The translations under genes were made by a program, and so were the position numbers. A stretch of 64,000 nucleotides of DNA from Oceanobacillus sojae (GTDB lineage Bacteria; Bacillota; Bacilli; Bacillales; Amphibacillaceae), in contig NZ_BJYM01000017.1 in NCBI RefSeq assembly GCF_007991515.1, positions 1 to 64,000 on the forward strand, given 5' to 3'. Numbering within the stretch: position 1 is the stretch's first letter; every line of letters begins with the position of its first letter. The notes beneath the pieces were generated by a model. The model saw only the letters and a program-made list of their open reading frames with translations. It was not told the DNA's origin and did no database searches. Shown in pieces: positions 10,241 to 18,264 of the stretch.

Positions 10241-10254
10241 TGTAGGCGCTTTCA
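10241..10254. promoter_or_regulatory. cre-like site for CcpA
   Basis: TGTAGGCGCTTTCA matches 13 of 14 defined positions of TGWAANCGNTNWCA. It lies beside the inverted repeat upstream of the PRD operon and would give carbon catabolite repression. Confidence 0.55.
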
Positions 10255-10376
10255 TACAGAAATGGATTTTGTTAGGATTTCATTATATTAAATATATTTA
10301 CATATAAGAGAAAAATTCTAATATAAAAGAGATACTCTTTTGTATTTTATTTCCCATAATCCGAACCAGTCAGATA

Positions 10377-10425
10377 CATAAGAAAAGCCAAGCCCCTGTA
10401 GAAAAGACTCGGCTTTTTTCTTATG
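10377..10425 (+). terminator. Terminator-like hairpin of unknown purpose
   Basis: Arms around AAGAAAAGCC (10380-10389) and GGCTTTTTTCTT (10411-10422) are followed by further T runs on the plus strand. No plus-strand gene lies upstream, so it may end a small RNA or act as an attenuator or insulator before the LysE gene. Confidence 0.45.
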
Positions 10426-10523
10426 TGTTTTTTCCTTACATGAATAAATAAAAGCTGCGTTCTCAGCTTTATTTCATGTATAATAAACGTTATTCTGAAT
10501 TATTCAAAAGGAGATTTACACCA

Positions 10524-11111
10524 ATGCCAATTTCTGCTTTCCTCACATTTGTTTTTATCAGCAGTTTTACACCTGGCCCAAATAATTTTATGGCTATTTC
10601 TTTTGCAAATCGCTATGGGTTTCGAAATACGCTTTCCTTTTGTATTGGTGTTGGCTCAGGTTTCTGTCTGATTGCTTTAATTTGCAGTTTTTTTAATCGG
10701 GCTTTAATTGAAATTTTGCCTTTCATTGAAACACCATTAAAATTTTTGGGTGTTTTCTACATGTTATACCTTGCCTTTAAAACATTCACCAGTTCAGGAA
10801 ACAGCGGAGAGCCTCCCACAAAAGCACATAAGAATTTATTTGTCGTCGGCACATTGATGCAATTTATTAATCCAAAAGCAATTTTATATGGTATTGCAGT
10901 TGTATCTACGTTCCTGCTGCCTTATTACAGCTCCTATTCAAGCTATATACTCTTTTGCCTTTTTCTTGGCATTGTAGGTATTTTCAGTTCTGTTACTTGG
11001 AGCTTATTTGGCTCAGTACTTCAAAATTTTTTATCCCGTTATCAGACTATATTTAATATTGTTATGGGCTTATTACTTGTTTATAGTGCTTTTTCTATTT
11101 TGATGACTTGA
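10524..11111 (+). CDS. LysE/RhtB-family amino acid exporter
   Basis: A 195-residue membrane protein with about six hydrophobic segments. The family signature TPGPNNFMA lies at about residues 15-23, and QFINPKAILYG appears in the middle, both typical of the RhtB/LysE superfamily, which exports amino acids or their derivatives. The substrate is not predictable. I chose the ATG at 10524 because AAAAGGAG precedes it at good spacing; an earlier ATG at 10476 lacks a ribosome site and adds non-family residues. It stands alone between terminator-like structures. Confidence 0.9.
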   Translation: MPISAFLTFVFISSFTPGPNNFMAISFANRYGFRNTLSFCIGVGSGFCLIALICSFFNRALIEILPFIETPLKFLGVFYMLYLAFKTFTSSGNSGEPPTKAHKNLFVVGTLMQFINPKAILYGIAVVSTFLLPYYSSYSSYILFCLFLGIVGIFSSVTWSLFGSVLQNFLSRYQTIFNIVMGLLLVYSAFSILMT

Positions 11112-11203
11112 GTAATTGATACACACGCAATAATTTTAAAACTAAGTAAATACTCAAGAATTGTTTCAATCGTTTATATCAGTGAATAGATCGTTATACA
11201 AAA

Positions 11204-11281
11204 AGACCATACCTCTATAGAAGTTTTTTAAAGCACGAGTTTCACTCCACCTTTAAAAGTTACTTCATAACGAGGTATGGT
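11204..11281 (-). terminator. Long hairpin terminator of the sugar-acid operon
   Basis: Outer arms ACCATACCTC (11206-11215) and GAGGTATGGT (11272-11281) enclose further pairing (AGAAGT/ACTTC, TTAAAG/CTTTAA). On the minus strand it runs into CTTTTTG. It lies just past the class II aldolase gene. Confidence 0.7.
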
Positions 11282-11285
11282 TATT

Positions 11286-11927
11286 TTATTGCCATTTACG
11301 AAGGGGTTTATAACCTGAATGATGAAGGAAGTCATACACTGTTTCTTCACTTAATCCATTCATGTTAATATTCTTTTCTAAAGCTGTAACATGCATTCGA
11401 GCTGTATACTCTAATGTCTGTAAAGCTGTACGGGCTTCTTTTAGACTTGTATCACAGACAATTATTCCATGATTCTCCAATAAGAATACATTGGAATCCT
11501 TTGCTCTTTCTTTAACTGCCTGTGCTAATTCTTTACTGCCCGGATGATAAAACGGAATCCTTACAATTCTTTCAAGATAATACATCGACTCCACAAAATA
11601 ATTCGATGGTAAATTTAGATCAGAATTTGCAATTAATGTACTGTAAAAAGGAGAAGCATGTAAAACTGCATTTATTTCTGGCCTTTCTTCATAAATCCCT
11701 TCGTGCATCAGATACTCTTTGGAAGGCTTTTCTCCGGCTATCTGATTGCCATCTTTGCATAATGAAAAGCTGCCCATATCCAATTCTCCCAAGTACGTAC
11801 CAGTAGCTGAAATGATATAACCATTTTCCTCCCTCGCACTGATATTTCCTGCTGTACCCCAAGCCAGATCTTTATCCATCATAAACTTTCCTGTCATTTG
11901 CAGTTCCTTTAATATTTGTTTATTCAT
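11286..11927 (-). CDS. Class II aldolase/adducin-family protein, likely 3-oxo-tetronate 4-phosphate decarboxylase (OtnC-like)
   Basis: 213 residues of the AraD/FucA fold, with the zinc histidines visible in VLHASPFY and YHPGSKEL and near LENHGIIV, and the usual N-terminal GNISARE. Family members split or decarboxylate sugar phosphates. As the last gene of an operon that also carries a DUF1537 kinase, the published tetronate pathway (OtnK plus OtnC, giving dihydroxyacetone phosphate) is the best model. That is context-based, and a plain phosphate aldolase remains possible. Confidence 0.85.
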   Translation of the reverse strand: MNKQILKELQMTGKFMMDKDLAWGTAGNISAREENGYIISATGTYLGELDMGSFSLCKDGNQIAGEKPSKEYLMHEGIYEERPEINAVLHASPFYSTLIANSDLNLPSNYFVESMYYLERIVRIPFYHPGSKELAQAVKERAKDSNVFLLENHGIIVCDTSLKEARTALQTLEYTARMHVTALEKNINMNGLSEETVYDFLHHSGYKPLRKWQ

Positions 11928-11949
11928 TCTCTGTCATCCTCTCCTCTAT

Positions 11950-13224
11950 TTATTTCATCCATTCCACAACACTCATTGTTAATCCAGGAATAAAAGTAAC
12001 TATAAGTAAACAGATCAGTATAGCTATATAAAATGGCACAAGGCTTCTTGTTAATCTGTCTATACGAAGATGAGCTATCTTAGATACAACAAATAGGTTC
12101 AGTCCTAATGGTGGCGTAACCATCCCAATCGCAAGTGTGACAATCATTACAATACCGAAATGAACCGAATTAATTCCAAGCTCTGCAGCTACCGGAACAA
12201 GTATAGGCGCTAAAATAATAATAGAAGCATTTGTTTCCATAAACATTCCAACGATTAATAACAACAGGATAACAATTCCTAAGAATATCATTGGATTGTC
12301 AGAAATAGAGGTTATGAACCCAGCTACCTGCTGTGGAATATTTTCAATCGTTAAAATCCAGCTGAACAGTCCTGCTGTAGAAAGAATCAGCATAAGTGTA
12401 GCAGTAGTTAAAGACGCTTGTGTTAAGATTGCTTTAATATTCTCTTTCGTAATTGCCCGATAGAATACAACACTCACAATAAATGCATAAGCTACCGCTA
12501 CCCCAGCGGCTTCCGTTGCAGTAAAAATACCACTATAAATTCCACCTAATATAATAACTGGCATAATTAAGGCCGGAATTGCTTCAACAAATGCTTTCCA
12601 AATTTCTTTTGCTGATTTTTTTGGTTCCTTTGAGTAATTTCTCTTTTTTGCAAGGATATATACTGTAATAACCAAGCCAATTCCAATTATTACCCCGGGA
12701 ACCATTCCAGCAACAAATAGGTCTCCTATAGAAGCGCCTACAGCTGTACCATAAAGAATCAACGGAATACTTGGAGGCATAATAATGCCAAGTGTTCCTG
12801 AAATAGATTGAACGCCGCCAGCAAATTCTTTTTCGTAGCCTCTTTTTATCATCGCAGGGATTAAAATCGCACCGAGTGCAGCTGTTGCTGCTACACTTGA
12901 TCCAGTAATGGCAGCAAAAAACATTGTGGTTACAACAGTTACAATAGCCAGACCGCCTGATACATGCCCTGTAGCAGCATTTGCCAAATTAATTAATCTT
13001 TGTGATATTCCCCCATGCTCCATCAAAGATCCAGCCAGTATAAATAGAGGAATGGCAAGTAATGGAAATGAGTCCAGAGAAACAAATGCTCTTTGTGCCA
13101 AGGCAAGTAATGGAATATCTCCCGCTACTAAAAGTGCTAAACTAGATGAAATCCCCAATGAAATGGCGACTGGAACGCCAATTAAAAATAACAAGAGTAA
13201 AGATACAACTAAAACAAAAATCAT
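11950..13224 (-). CDS. dctM: TRAP transporter large membrane subunit DctM
   Basis: 424 residues with about 12 hydrophobic segments. It has the DctM patterns LFILAGSLMEHGGISQRLINLA, TGSSVAATAALGAILIPAM and MPPSIPLILYGTAVG. It uses a sodium gradient to import a ligand delivered by the binding protein encoded two genes upstream. It overlaps the DctQ gene by 4 bases (ATGA), indicating translational coupling. The substrate is probably a four-carbon sugar acid, judging by the enzymes in the operon. Confidence 0.95.
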   Translation of the reverse strand: MIFVLVVSLLLLFLIGVPVAISLGISSSLALLVAGDIPLLALAQRAFVSLDSFPLLAIPLFILAGSLMEHGGISQRLINLANAATGHVSGGLAIVTVVTTMFFAAITGSSVAATAALGAILIPAMIKRGYEKEFAGGVQSISGTLGIIMPPSIPLILYGTAVGASIGDLFVAGMVPGVIIGIGLVITVYILAKKRNYSKEPKKSAKEIWKAFVEAIPALIMPVIILGGIYSGIFTATEAAGVAVAYAFIVSVVFYRAITKENIKAILTQASLTTATLMLILSTAGLFSWILTIENIPQQVAGFITSISDNPMIFLGIVILLLLIVGMFMETNASIIILAPILVPVAAELGINSVHFGIVMIVTLAIGMVTPPLGLNLFVVSKIAHLRIDRLTRSLVPFYIAILICLLIVTFIPGLTMSVVEWMK

Positions 13225-13712
13225 TGGACATCACCTTCCACGCTTTTTTTATCCGGATCTATTCCTGCTGCAATAATATTAAAGAACATCAAAAGTGAAC
13301 CTATAGGCATAGCAGCATAAGCCCAAGCCATAGAATACTGTAAAGTTGGCGTAGACTGATCAATTACCAGATAAGTCAGATGTATCCCAAAGTACGCTAA
13401 TGCTAAGCAAAAAATCGCACTTATCCATAAAACAAGTTTTTCCAGTTTTTCTCTTGTTTTTGGGCTTGAAACCTCTAAAAGAAAATCAATTGCAATATGC
13501 TGATTGTTACGAAAAGCAAGACCAGATCCTAAAAATACAATATAGATCATTAAATATTTTGCTAACTCTTCTGTCCAACTGAGAGGAATATTGATAATAA
13601 AACGAGTTGTTACCTGTAATACGACTAATATAGCCAGAATAATCAGCAATACTGCCACCAGATACTTCACACCACTATTTATTTTGTCTATTGTTTTAAT
13701 ATACTTATTCAT
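13221..13712 (-). CDS. dctQ: TRAP transporter small membrane subunit DctQ
   Basis: 163 residues with four predicted membrane segments and the DctQ features LSWTEELAKYLMIYIVFLG and FRNNQHIAIDFLL. It joins DctM to form the membrane part of the TRAP importer. The gene sits 5 bases after the DctP gene and overlaps DctM. Confidence 0.94.
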   Translation of the reverse strand: MNKYIKTIDKINSGVKYLVAVLLIILAILVVLQVTTRFIINIPLSWTEELAKYLMIYIVFLGSGLAFRNNQHIAIDFLLEVSSPKTREKLEKLVLWISAIFCLALAYFGIHLTYLVIDQSTPTLQYSMAWAYAAMPIGSLLMFFNIIAAGIDPDKKSVEGDVQ

Positions 13713-13717
13713 AAGCT

Positions 13718-14707
13718 TTACTCCCTCATACTCTGTATGGTGTCATATAGCTCTCTCCCATACTTATCAGCTAATTTTTCGTTAATATCCTGCACTGCCT
13801 CTCTAAATAGCTCCTGATCAACTTCGATAATTTCTACATCGGCATCCAGCATGGCTTGAATAGCTGCTTCCTCCTCCTGAAAAACCAAATCATTTTGGTA
13901 GTTTCTAGCCTCTTCAGCTGCTTCCAAAACAGCTTCACTTTCTGCTTCCGTCAGTTCTTCAAATGTTTTATCGCTCATTAAAAGCTGCACATACCCAAAT
14001 ACATGATCTGTCATCACAAGATAATTTTGTACCTCTTGGATGCGGGCACTGGCAGTAAACTCTATTGGATTTTCTTGAGCATCTATTACTCCCGTTTGCA
14101 AAGAGGAATAGACTTCCCCAAAATTCATCGGCGTTGGACTGGCTCCCATTGCTTTCCATCCTTCTACAGATGCTTCAATGTTAGGTACACGAATTTTTTG
14201 TCCTCTTAAATCTTCCGGACTCTCTACCAATTTATTCGTGGTTAATTCTCTAGGTCCACGCAACCAAAATTCCAGTCCTCTGACTCCCGTCTCTTCTAAC
14301 ATATCATCCTGCAAACGCTTACCTTCATCGCCATAAACAAACTCTTCCAGGTGATCTAAATCGTGAAATAAATAAGGTAATTCCAAAATAGAATATGGTT
14401 CATAAAAATTGGACATAACCCCTGCTACTAATGCAAAATCTACTGTGCCTATCTGCATCCCTTCCACCAGGTCACGGTCTTCTCCCAAAGTAGAGCTTGG
14501 ATAAACCTCTACTTTGACAGAGCCATTTGTTTTTTCTTCGACCAGCTCAGCAAATTTCAATGATCCTTTATGCCAAGCATTAGATTCATTTTGGATATGT
14601 CCAAGCCGTAATACTTTTGTTTCTTTTCCATCAGCAGTTCCCTGATTACAAGCAGCTAGAAAAAAGGCCGTTATTAATAAGAGTAAAAATACTATTTTTG
14701 ATTTCAT
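13718..14707 (-). CDS. dctP: TRAP substrate-binding lipoprotein DctP
   Basis: About 329 residues. A signal peptide with a lipobox (FFLAAC) tethers it to the outer face of the membrane. The DctP fold is shown by LRLGHIQNESNAWHKGSLKF, GTVDFALVAG and the ligand-site region RGQKIRVPN followed by QTGVIDAQENPIEF. I prefer the ATG at 14707, which is 6 bases from AGGAGG; an upstream ATG at 14725 overlaps the dehydrogenase gene. The conserved Arg in RVPN fits binding of a carboxylate such as threonate or erythronate. Confidence 0.93.
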   Translation of the reverse strand: MKSKIVFLLLLITAFFLAACNQGTADGKETKVLRLGHIQNESNAWHKGSLKFAELVEEKTNGSVKVEVYPSSTLGEDRDLVEGMQIGTVDFALVAGVMSNFYEPYSILELPYLFHDLDHLEEFVYGDEGKRLQDDMLEETGVRGLEFWLRGPRELTTNKLVESPEDLRGQKIRVPNIEASVEGWKAMGASPTPMNFGEVYSSLQTGVIDAQENPIEFTASARIQEVQNYLVMTDHVFGYVQLLMSDKTFEELTEAESEAVLEAAEEARNYQNDLVFQEEEAAIQAMLDADVEIIEVDQELFREAVQDINEKLADKYGRELYDTIQSMRE

Positions 14708-14717
14708 TTTCATCCTC

Positions 14718-15746
14718 CTATTCAAAAGAAATAAGAACTTTCACAGAATTATCCAGCTTTTTGTCGACCATCTTAAATCCTTTTCCAGCCTCTTCGTAAT
14801 GTAATTTATGTGAAATAACCTTGTCGACACCAAATTCACCTTTTGTGATAATTTCCAGAGCCTTCTCCGAATCGGGACGATTGTATGTCATACAGCCGAC
14901 TACTTCTTTTTCGTTTTGCTGCAGCTGCTCAATATCAATTTCCTGTTGACCATGAAACATAGCTACAGTTACTACACGGCCACCTTTTTTTAATAAATTC
15001 AACGCATCATTCACAATCCCGGGAACTCCGGCAGTAATGAAAACTTTATCAAATGAACCCTTATCCAGTACCTCTTTTGCTTCATTAACCCAGTTTTGTT
15101 TCTCTTTAATATTAATTACACTGGAAGCCCCCATTTCTTTTGCTTTTTCTAAAGAATATTCAAGTACATCCGTAACAACAACGTTTTCTACACCTCTATC
15201 TTTAACAGCAATAAGCGTTAAGAGGCCAATGGGACCAGCTCCTAAAATAGCGACTCTGTCTGTTTGCTGTACTTCTCCCTTATAGGCAGCATGCACACCA
15301 ACTGCCAAAGGCTCTACAAGCACTCCTTCATCATACGTAACTGTATCAGGCAAAGGAAGAACCTGAGCTTCAGGCGCAATAAAGTACTCTGCCATTGTCC
15401 CCAGCCAATCTCCCATCCCCGGTGCTAAACGATTATCAGAGTAATTAACATTCCCTGTCATAATTCCTTCACTTTCTCCTGTGCCTATTTGAGGTTCAAC
15501 AGTAACCCGGTCTCCCACCTTAAAACGAGTTACCTTCTCCCCTACTTCTACTACCTCTCCAGCAACTTCATGCCCAATAATAACTGGAGGCTTCCTAAAA
15601 GGATGCAACCCTTTATATGTGTGAATATCCGAGCCGCAAATTCCTGCTACCGATACTTTGATTTGAACCTCATTTTCCTTTAATTCTGGTAATGTTGCTT
15701 CTTTAACAACTACTTTCTCTGCATCATCTACAAATACCGCCTTCAT
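14718..15746 (-). CDS. Zinc-dependent medium-chain dehydrogenase (sorbitol/threonine dehydrogenase-like)
   Basis: 342 residues. The catalytic zinc region GICGSDIHTYKG and GHEVAGEV is present, as is the Rossmann motif GAGPIGLLT. The usual four-Cys structural zinc loop seems absent: the region after VEPQIGTG has no cysteines, unlike the related enzyme at 52.7 kb. It probably oxidises a hydroxyl of the imported sugar acid before phosphorylation by the DUF1537 kinase. That would replace the LtnD-type dehydrogenase used in described tetronate pathways. The reaction is inferred from context. Confidence 0.9.
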   Translation of the reverse strand: MKAVFVDDAEKVVVKEATLPELKENEVQIKVSVAGICGSDIHTYKGLHPFRKPPVIIGHEVAGEVVEVGEKVTRFKVGDRVTVEPQIGTGESEGIMTGNVNYSDNRLAPGMGDWLGTMAEYFIAPEAQVLPLPDTVTYDEGVLVEPLAVGVHAAYKGEVQQTDRVAILGAGPIGLLTLIAVKDRGVENVVVTDVLEYSLEKAKEMGASSVINIKEKQNWVNEAKEVLDKGSFDKVFITAGVPGIVNDALNLLKKGGRVVTVAMFHGQQEIDIEQLQQNEKEVVGCMTYNRPDSEKALEIITKGEFGVDKVISHKLHYEEAGKGFKMVDKKLDNSVKVLISFE

Positions 15747-15773
15747 GATTCTCTCTCCCTATTCCAAACTCAT

Positions 15774-16406
15774 CTATTGGAAATAAATCATTTTTGAATC
15801 TATCAAATGATCTCTCATCAATTCTGAGCTTCGTTTATCTTTTGCTTTAAGTGCTTCCAGGATTTCCATATGCTCCTGATAGAACTTTCTTACTCTTCCT
15901 GGATCTTTCTTTAAATGACGTAACGTAATTCTTCGCAAATGGTCTTGATAGTTTAATAAAATCTTAGTAATCTCCGTATTGCCGGCAAATTCACTAATCG
16001 CTAAGTGAAATTCATGATCCAGTGTTGCGAATAAGCTGACATCCTCTTCTTCTGCCGCTTTCTCCGTAGCATAAACAATCTCTTCTAATTCATTACATTG
16101 TTCTTTTGTTATGCGTTTATAAATCTCATTACAATTAAAAGTTTCTAAAGCAACCCGCAGATTATAAATATCATTAATTCTTTCAATGGATATATCATTC
16201 ACAATAATTCCTTGCTTTGAAGAAACTGTTACAAATCCTTCTGATTCTAATCGAACCAGCGCATTTTTTATAGGTGTTTTACTCATTCCCAAATCATCTA
16301 TTAGTGTTCTTTCTGACAGAAATCTTCCGGGTTCATAGTTTTCTTCTAATATTCTTTCTTTAATTTTCTGATAAGCAACATCTTTTAATAACATAATTAC
16401 GCTCAT
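15774..16406 (-). CDS. GntR-family regulator with FCD domain
   Basis: 210 residues. The N-terminal winged helix shows AYQKIKERILEENYEPG and SERTLIDDLGMSKTPIKNAL; the C-terminal all-helical FCD domain holds likely metal-site residues (LDHEFHLAI, FYQEHMEIL). It lies second in the sugar-acid operon, between the kinase and dehydrogenase genes, so it likely represses its own operon and responds to the substrate or an intermediate. An internal ATG at 16394 is an alternative start. Confidence 0.9.
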   Translation of the reverse strand: MSVIMLLKDVAYQKIKERILEENYEPGRFLSERTLIDDLGMSKTPIKNALVRLESEGFVTVSSKQGIIVNDISIERINDIYNLRVALETFNCNEIYKRITKEQCNELEEIVYATEKAAEEEDVSLFATLDHEFHLAISEFAGNTEITKILLNYQDHLRRITLRHLKKDPGRVRKFYQEHMEILEALKAKDKRSSELMRDHLIDSKMIYFQ

Positions 16407-16418
16407 TCCCTTAGTTTA

Positions 16419-17756
16419 TTAAGAGCCGGACTGATAGACTTTCTCAAAGAATTGCGGCCCGCCTAACTGACCACTCTTCAATGCAATCTCTAGTCCATCA
16501 AATTTAGGTCTCTCTGAATATGCTAAACATAAAGGGGCACCTGGCGCAATAGAATCCAGCACTTCCAGTCCAAAAATATCTAAATTAGATGTAACAAACC
16601 CTGAAGTATCGCCCCCAGATATAATTAACCTCTTAATCTCTATCTGGTCTAAAACCTTCTTGGTCCACTCTCCTAATTTCCTTCCGATGTAAATCCCTGT
16701 ATCTTCGCTAGAAATACCTTCTTCCAGTAAATGCTGTTTTGTTTTTTCAATTATAGGATCATCTGGTCCTTTGGCTGTATAAATAATTACCTTTTTCTTA
16801 AGCTCTATTTTCTTCACTATATTCCCCATGAATTCTTCAGCTTTTTCCTCATCAGTAAATAATTCATAAGGTATTTGTTCTAAATGAAAGCCAGCCTCCT
16901 CTGCATTCTCCAGCTGCTGCTTTGTCACTTCAGATACACTGCCGGAAACAGAGAATATTTTCTCTATCTTGGAGGGTGCTATGTCCTTTTCTGCTCGAGA
17001 AGCTACTTGATTCCTTTTCATTGCATCTCCCAAAGCATATTCAATGCCTGAGGACCCTAATAGAAATTGTGTATCTGTTCCCTTCATTTTCCAAAGTACT
17101 TGAGATACCTTCTCCATATGAATATCGTTTAGTGCATCAAACAATACAATATTATCCTCTTCAGCATGCTTCTCAATGATTTCTGATACATTCTGCTCTT
17201 CCAAGTCTAAGATACTGACTTTATCTATCTGCTGCTCTGTCTGTTTCTGCAAATGCACAGCTAAATCAGCTTCATCCATCGGGGTTACTGGATGTCTGGA
17301 CATTACTGGATGTCTGTCCAGGCGATATACTTTATCCTGAAAAGCAGCAAAATGGTTCCCAAATATTGTATATCTCCCTAACATTGGAGCTGCTACTAAT
17401 AAAGGGAAATTGCCTTTATTAAAATAATTCCGGGCAAGATCACCGGCAAAACCGATACTTCCTACGTCTGGTGATGAATCAAAGGTAGAACAAACCTTAT
17501 AATGAACAAAATACGGATTTATTTTTTGAAAAAAATCATAAACAGGAACTAATTCTTTTTCCATGCCATTTCTATTTTTCGCGCGGGCAGTCCCCGCTAC
17601 TCCAACGCAATCAACACCCTGGAAACGCTCCATCATCTTTTCATTTGGTATTTTTAAAAATAAAATTGTTTTTAAGCCATATTGATCCAGTGCTTCCATT
17701 GCATCTGTTGATCCAGTAAAATCGTCTCCATAAAAACCTAATATCAATCTCTTCAA
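16419..17756 (-). CDS. Four-carbon acid sugar kinase family protein (DUF1537, OtnK-like)
   Basis: About 445 residues. The N-terminal domain opens with LILGFYGDDFTGSTDAMEAL, the substrate-binding signature of the family. The C-terminal nucleotide-binding domain has LIISGGDTSGFV and SIAPGAPLCL. Characterised relatives phosphorylate 3-oxo-tetronate, threonate or erythronate at the 4 position. First gene of the operon. The listed start is a TTG, 8 bases from AGGAGG; a GTG at 17765 overlaps the ribosome site and is unlikely. Together with the class II aldolase it would give dihydroxyacetone phosphate. Confidence 0.9.
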   Translation of the reverse strand: MKRLILGFYGDDFTGSTDAMEALDQYGLKTILFLKIPNEKMMERFQGVDCVGVAGTARAKNRNGMEKELVPVYDFFQKINPYFVHYKVCSTFDSSPDVGSIGFAGDLARNYFNKGNFPLLVAAPMLGRYTIFGNHFAAFQDKVYRLDRHPVMSRHPVTPMDEADLAVHLQKQTEQQIDKVSILDLEEQNVSEIIEKHAEEDNIVLFDALNDIHMEKVSQVLWKMKGTDTQFLLGSSGIEYALGDAMKRNQVASRAEKDIAPSKIEKIFSVSGSVSEVTKQQLENAEEAGFHLEQIPYELFTDEEKAEEFMGNIVKKIELKKKVIIYTAKGPDDPIIEKTKQHLLEEGISSEDTGIYIGRKLGEWTKKVLDQIEIKRLIISGGDTSGFVTSNLDIFGLEVLDSIAPGAPLCLAYSERPKFDGLEIALKSGQLGGPQFFEKVYQSGS

Positions 17757-17777
17757 GTATTCCACCTCCTAAAATCT

Positions 17778-17793
17778 AACATAGATCTAAGTT
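17778..17793. promoter_or_regulatory. Imperfect palindrome in the operon leader, candidate GntR operator
   Basis: AACATAGATCTAAGTT is a 16-base palindrome with one mismatched pair. It lies between the promoter and the kinase gene, just after the expected transcription start, so a bound repressor would block transcription. Assignment to the GntR gene of the operon is inference. Confidence 0.4.
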
Positions 17794-17806
17794 GAATCTA
17801 AAAAAG

Positions 17807-17843
17807 ATACTATCATTGCTATTTTATTTTGTCAACGCTTTCT
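17807..17843 (-). promoter_or_regulatory. SigA promoter overlapped by a cre site
   Basis: On the minus strand TTGACA (17835-17830), 17 bases, and TAGTAT (17812-17807) form a good SigA promoter. The cre-like AGAAAGCGTTGACA (17843-17830) matches 13 of 14 consensus positions and covers the -35 box, a position that would let CcpA block RNA polymerase. It serves the seven-gene sugar-acid operon. Confidence 0.75.
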
Positions 17844-18050
17844 TCAAATATATTTTATAACTATTAGAAGCAAACTTGATAAAGACTAAATTTTATTCTA
17901 TAAAACCTCACTTTTTTCTTTATCAGACTATATTATATAATTCTAATTATTTGAAGATATTATAAGATAATAGAAATATCATGCGTATTATGCTAATTAA
18001 GTATATTTCTTAAATTATATGAACATTTTTTATATCTTTAATGTCCGGAA
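17844..18050. other. AT-rich spacer with nothing recognised
   Basis: This spacer between the divergent sugar-acid operon and the small peptide gene is strongly AT-rich. I see no coding region or repeat in it. Confidence 0.4.
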
Positions 18051-18078
18051 TTGCATCGTCTTCTCTCTTTAGTACAAT
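18051..18078 (+). promoter_or_regulatory. SigA promoter of the small peptide gene
   Basis: TTGCAT (18051-18056), a 16-base spacer and TACAAT (18073-18078) lie about 40 bases before the ATG at 18117. Confidence 0.55.
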
Positions 18079-18116
18079 AACAAGTAAGACAATACATAAG
18101 AGCGAGGAGAGTTATT

Positions 18117-18188
18117 ATGAAAAGAGGGATTCTATTTATTTTAGGCTTCTTACTTGGAGCGTTGATTTATGTCTGGTTTCTTTATTAG
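18117..18188 (+). CDS. Very small hydrophobic membrane peptide (23 residues)
   Basis: A short gene below normal size limits. It starts MKRGILFILGF and ends LIYVWFLY. Two positive residues precede a single hydrophobic segment covering nearly the whole peptide, so it should insert in the membrane with the N terminus inside. Three signals support expression: a promoter at 18051-18078, the ribosome site GCGAGGAGAG 7 bases upstream, and a strong terminator at 18212-18248. It could be a type I toxin-like peptide, a regulator of a membrane protein, or a neutral small protein. I do not recognise it. Confidence 0.55.
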   Translation: MKRGILFILGFLLGALIYVWFLY

Positions 18189-18211
18189 AGTGAAATTTTT
18201 TCTGACACACA

Positions 18212-18248
18212 AAAAACCAAGTCTTCCTAAAAAAAAGACTTGGTTTTT
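18212..18248. terminator. Bidirectional terminator
   Basis: Arms AAAAACCAAGTCTT (18212-18225) and AAGACTTGGTTTTT (18235-18248) have a 9-base loop and A/T tails on both sides. It ends the small peptide gene on the plus strand and the nucleoside hydrolase gene on the minus strand. Confidence 0.9.
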
Positions 18249-18264
18249 ATCATACATATTTACT

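Larger units (their letters stand above)
10173..10523. other. Divergent control region between the PRD operon and the LysE gene
   Basis: 350 bases with no convincing gene. They hold a 10-base-arm inverted repeat, a cre-like site, and a hairpin with a plus-strand U-tract, each listed separately. A TATAAT lies at 10479-10484 upstream of the LysE gene, but no good -35 box accompanies it. Confidence 0.5.

Noticed and set aside
12908-13276. Long reading frames opposite to real genes, such as 12908-13276, 18605-19069 and 57742-58155
   Set aside because: They mirror well-supported genes on the other strand, have no ribosome sites and show no family features.
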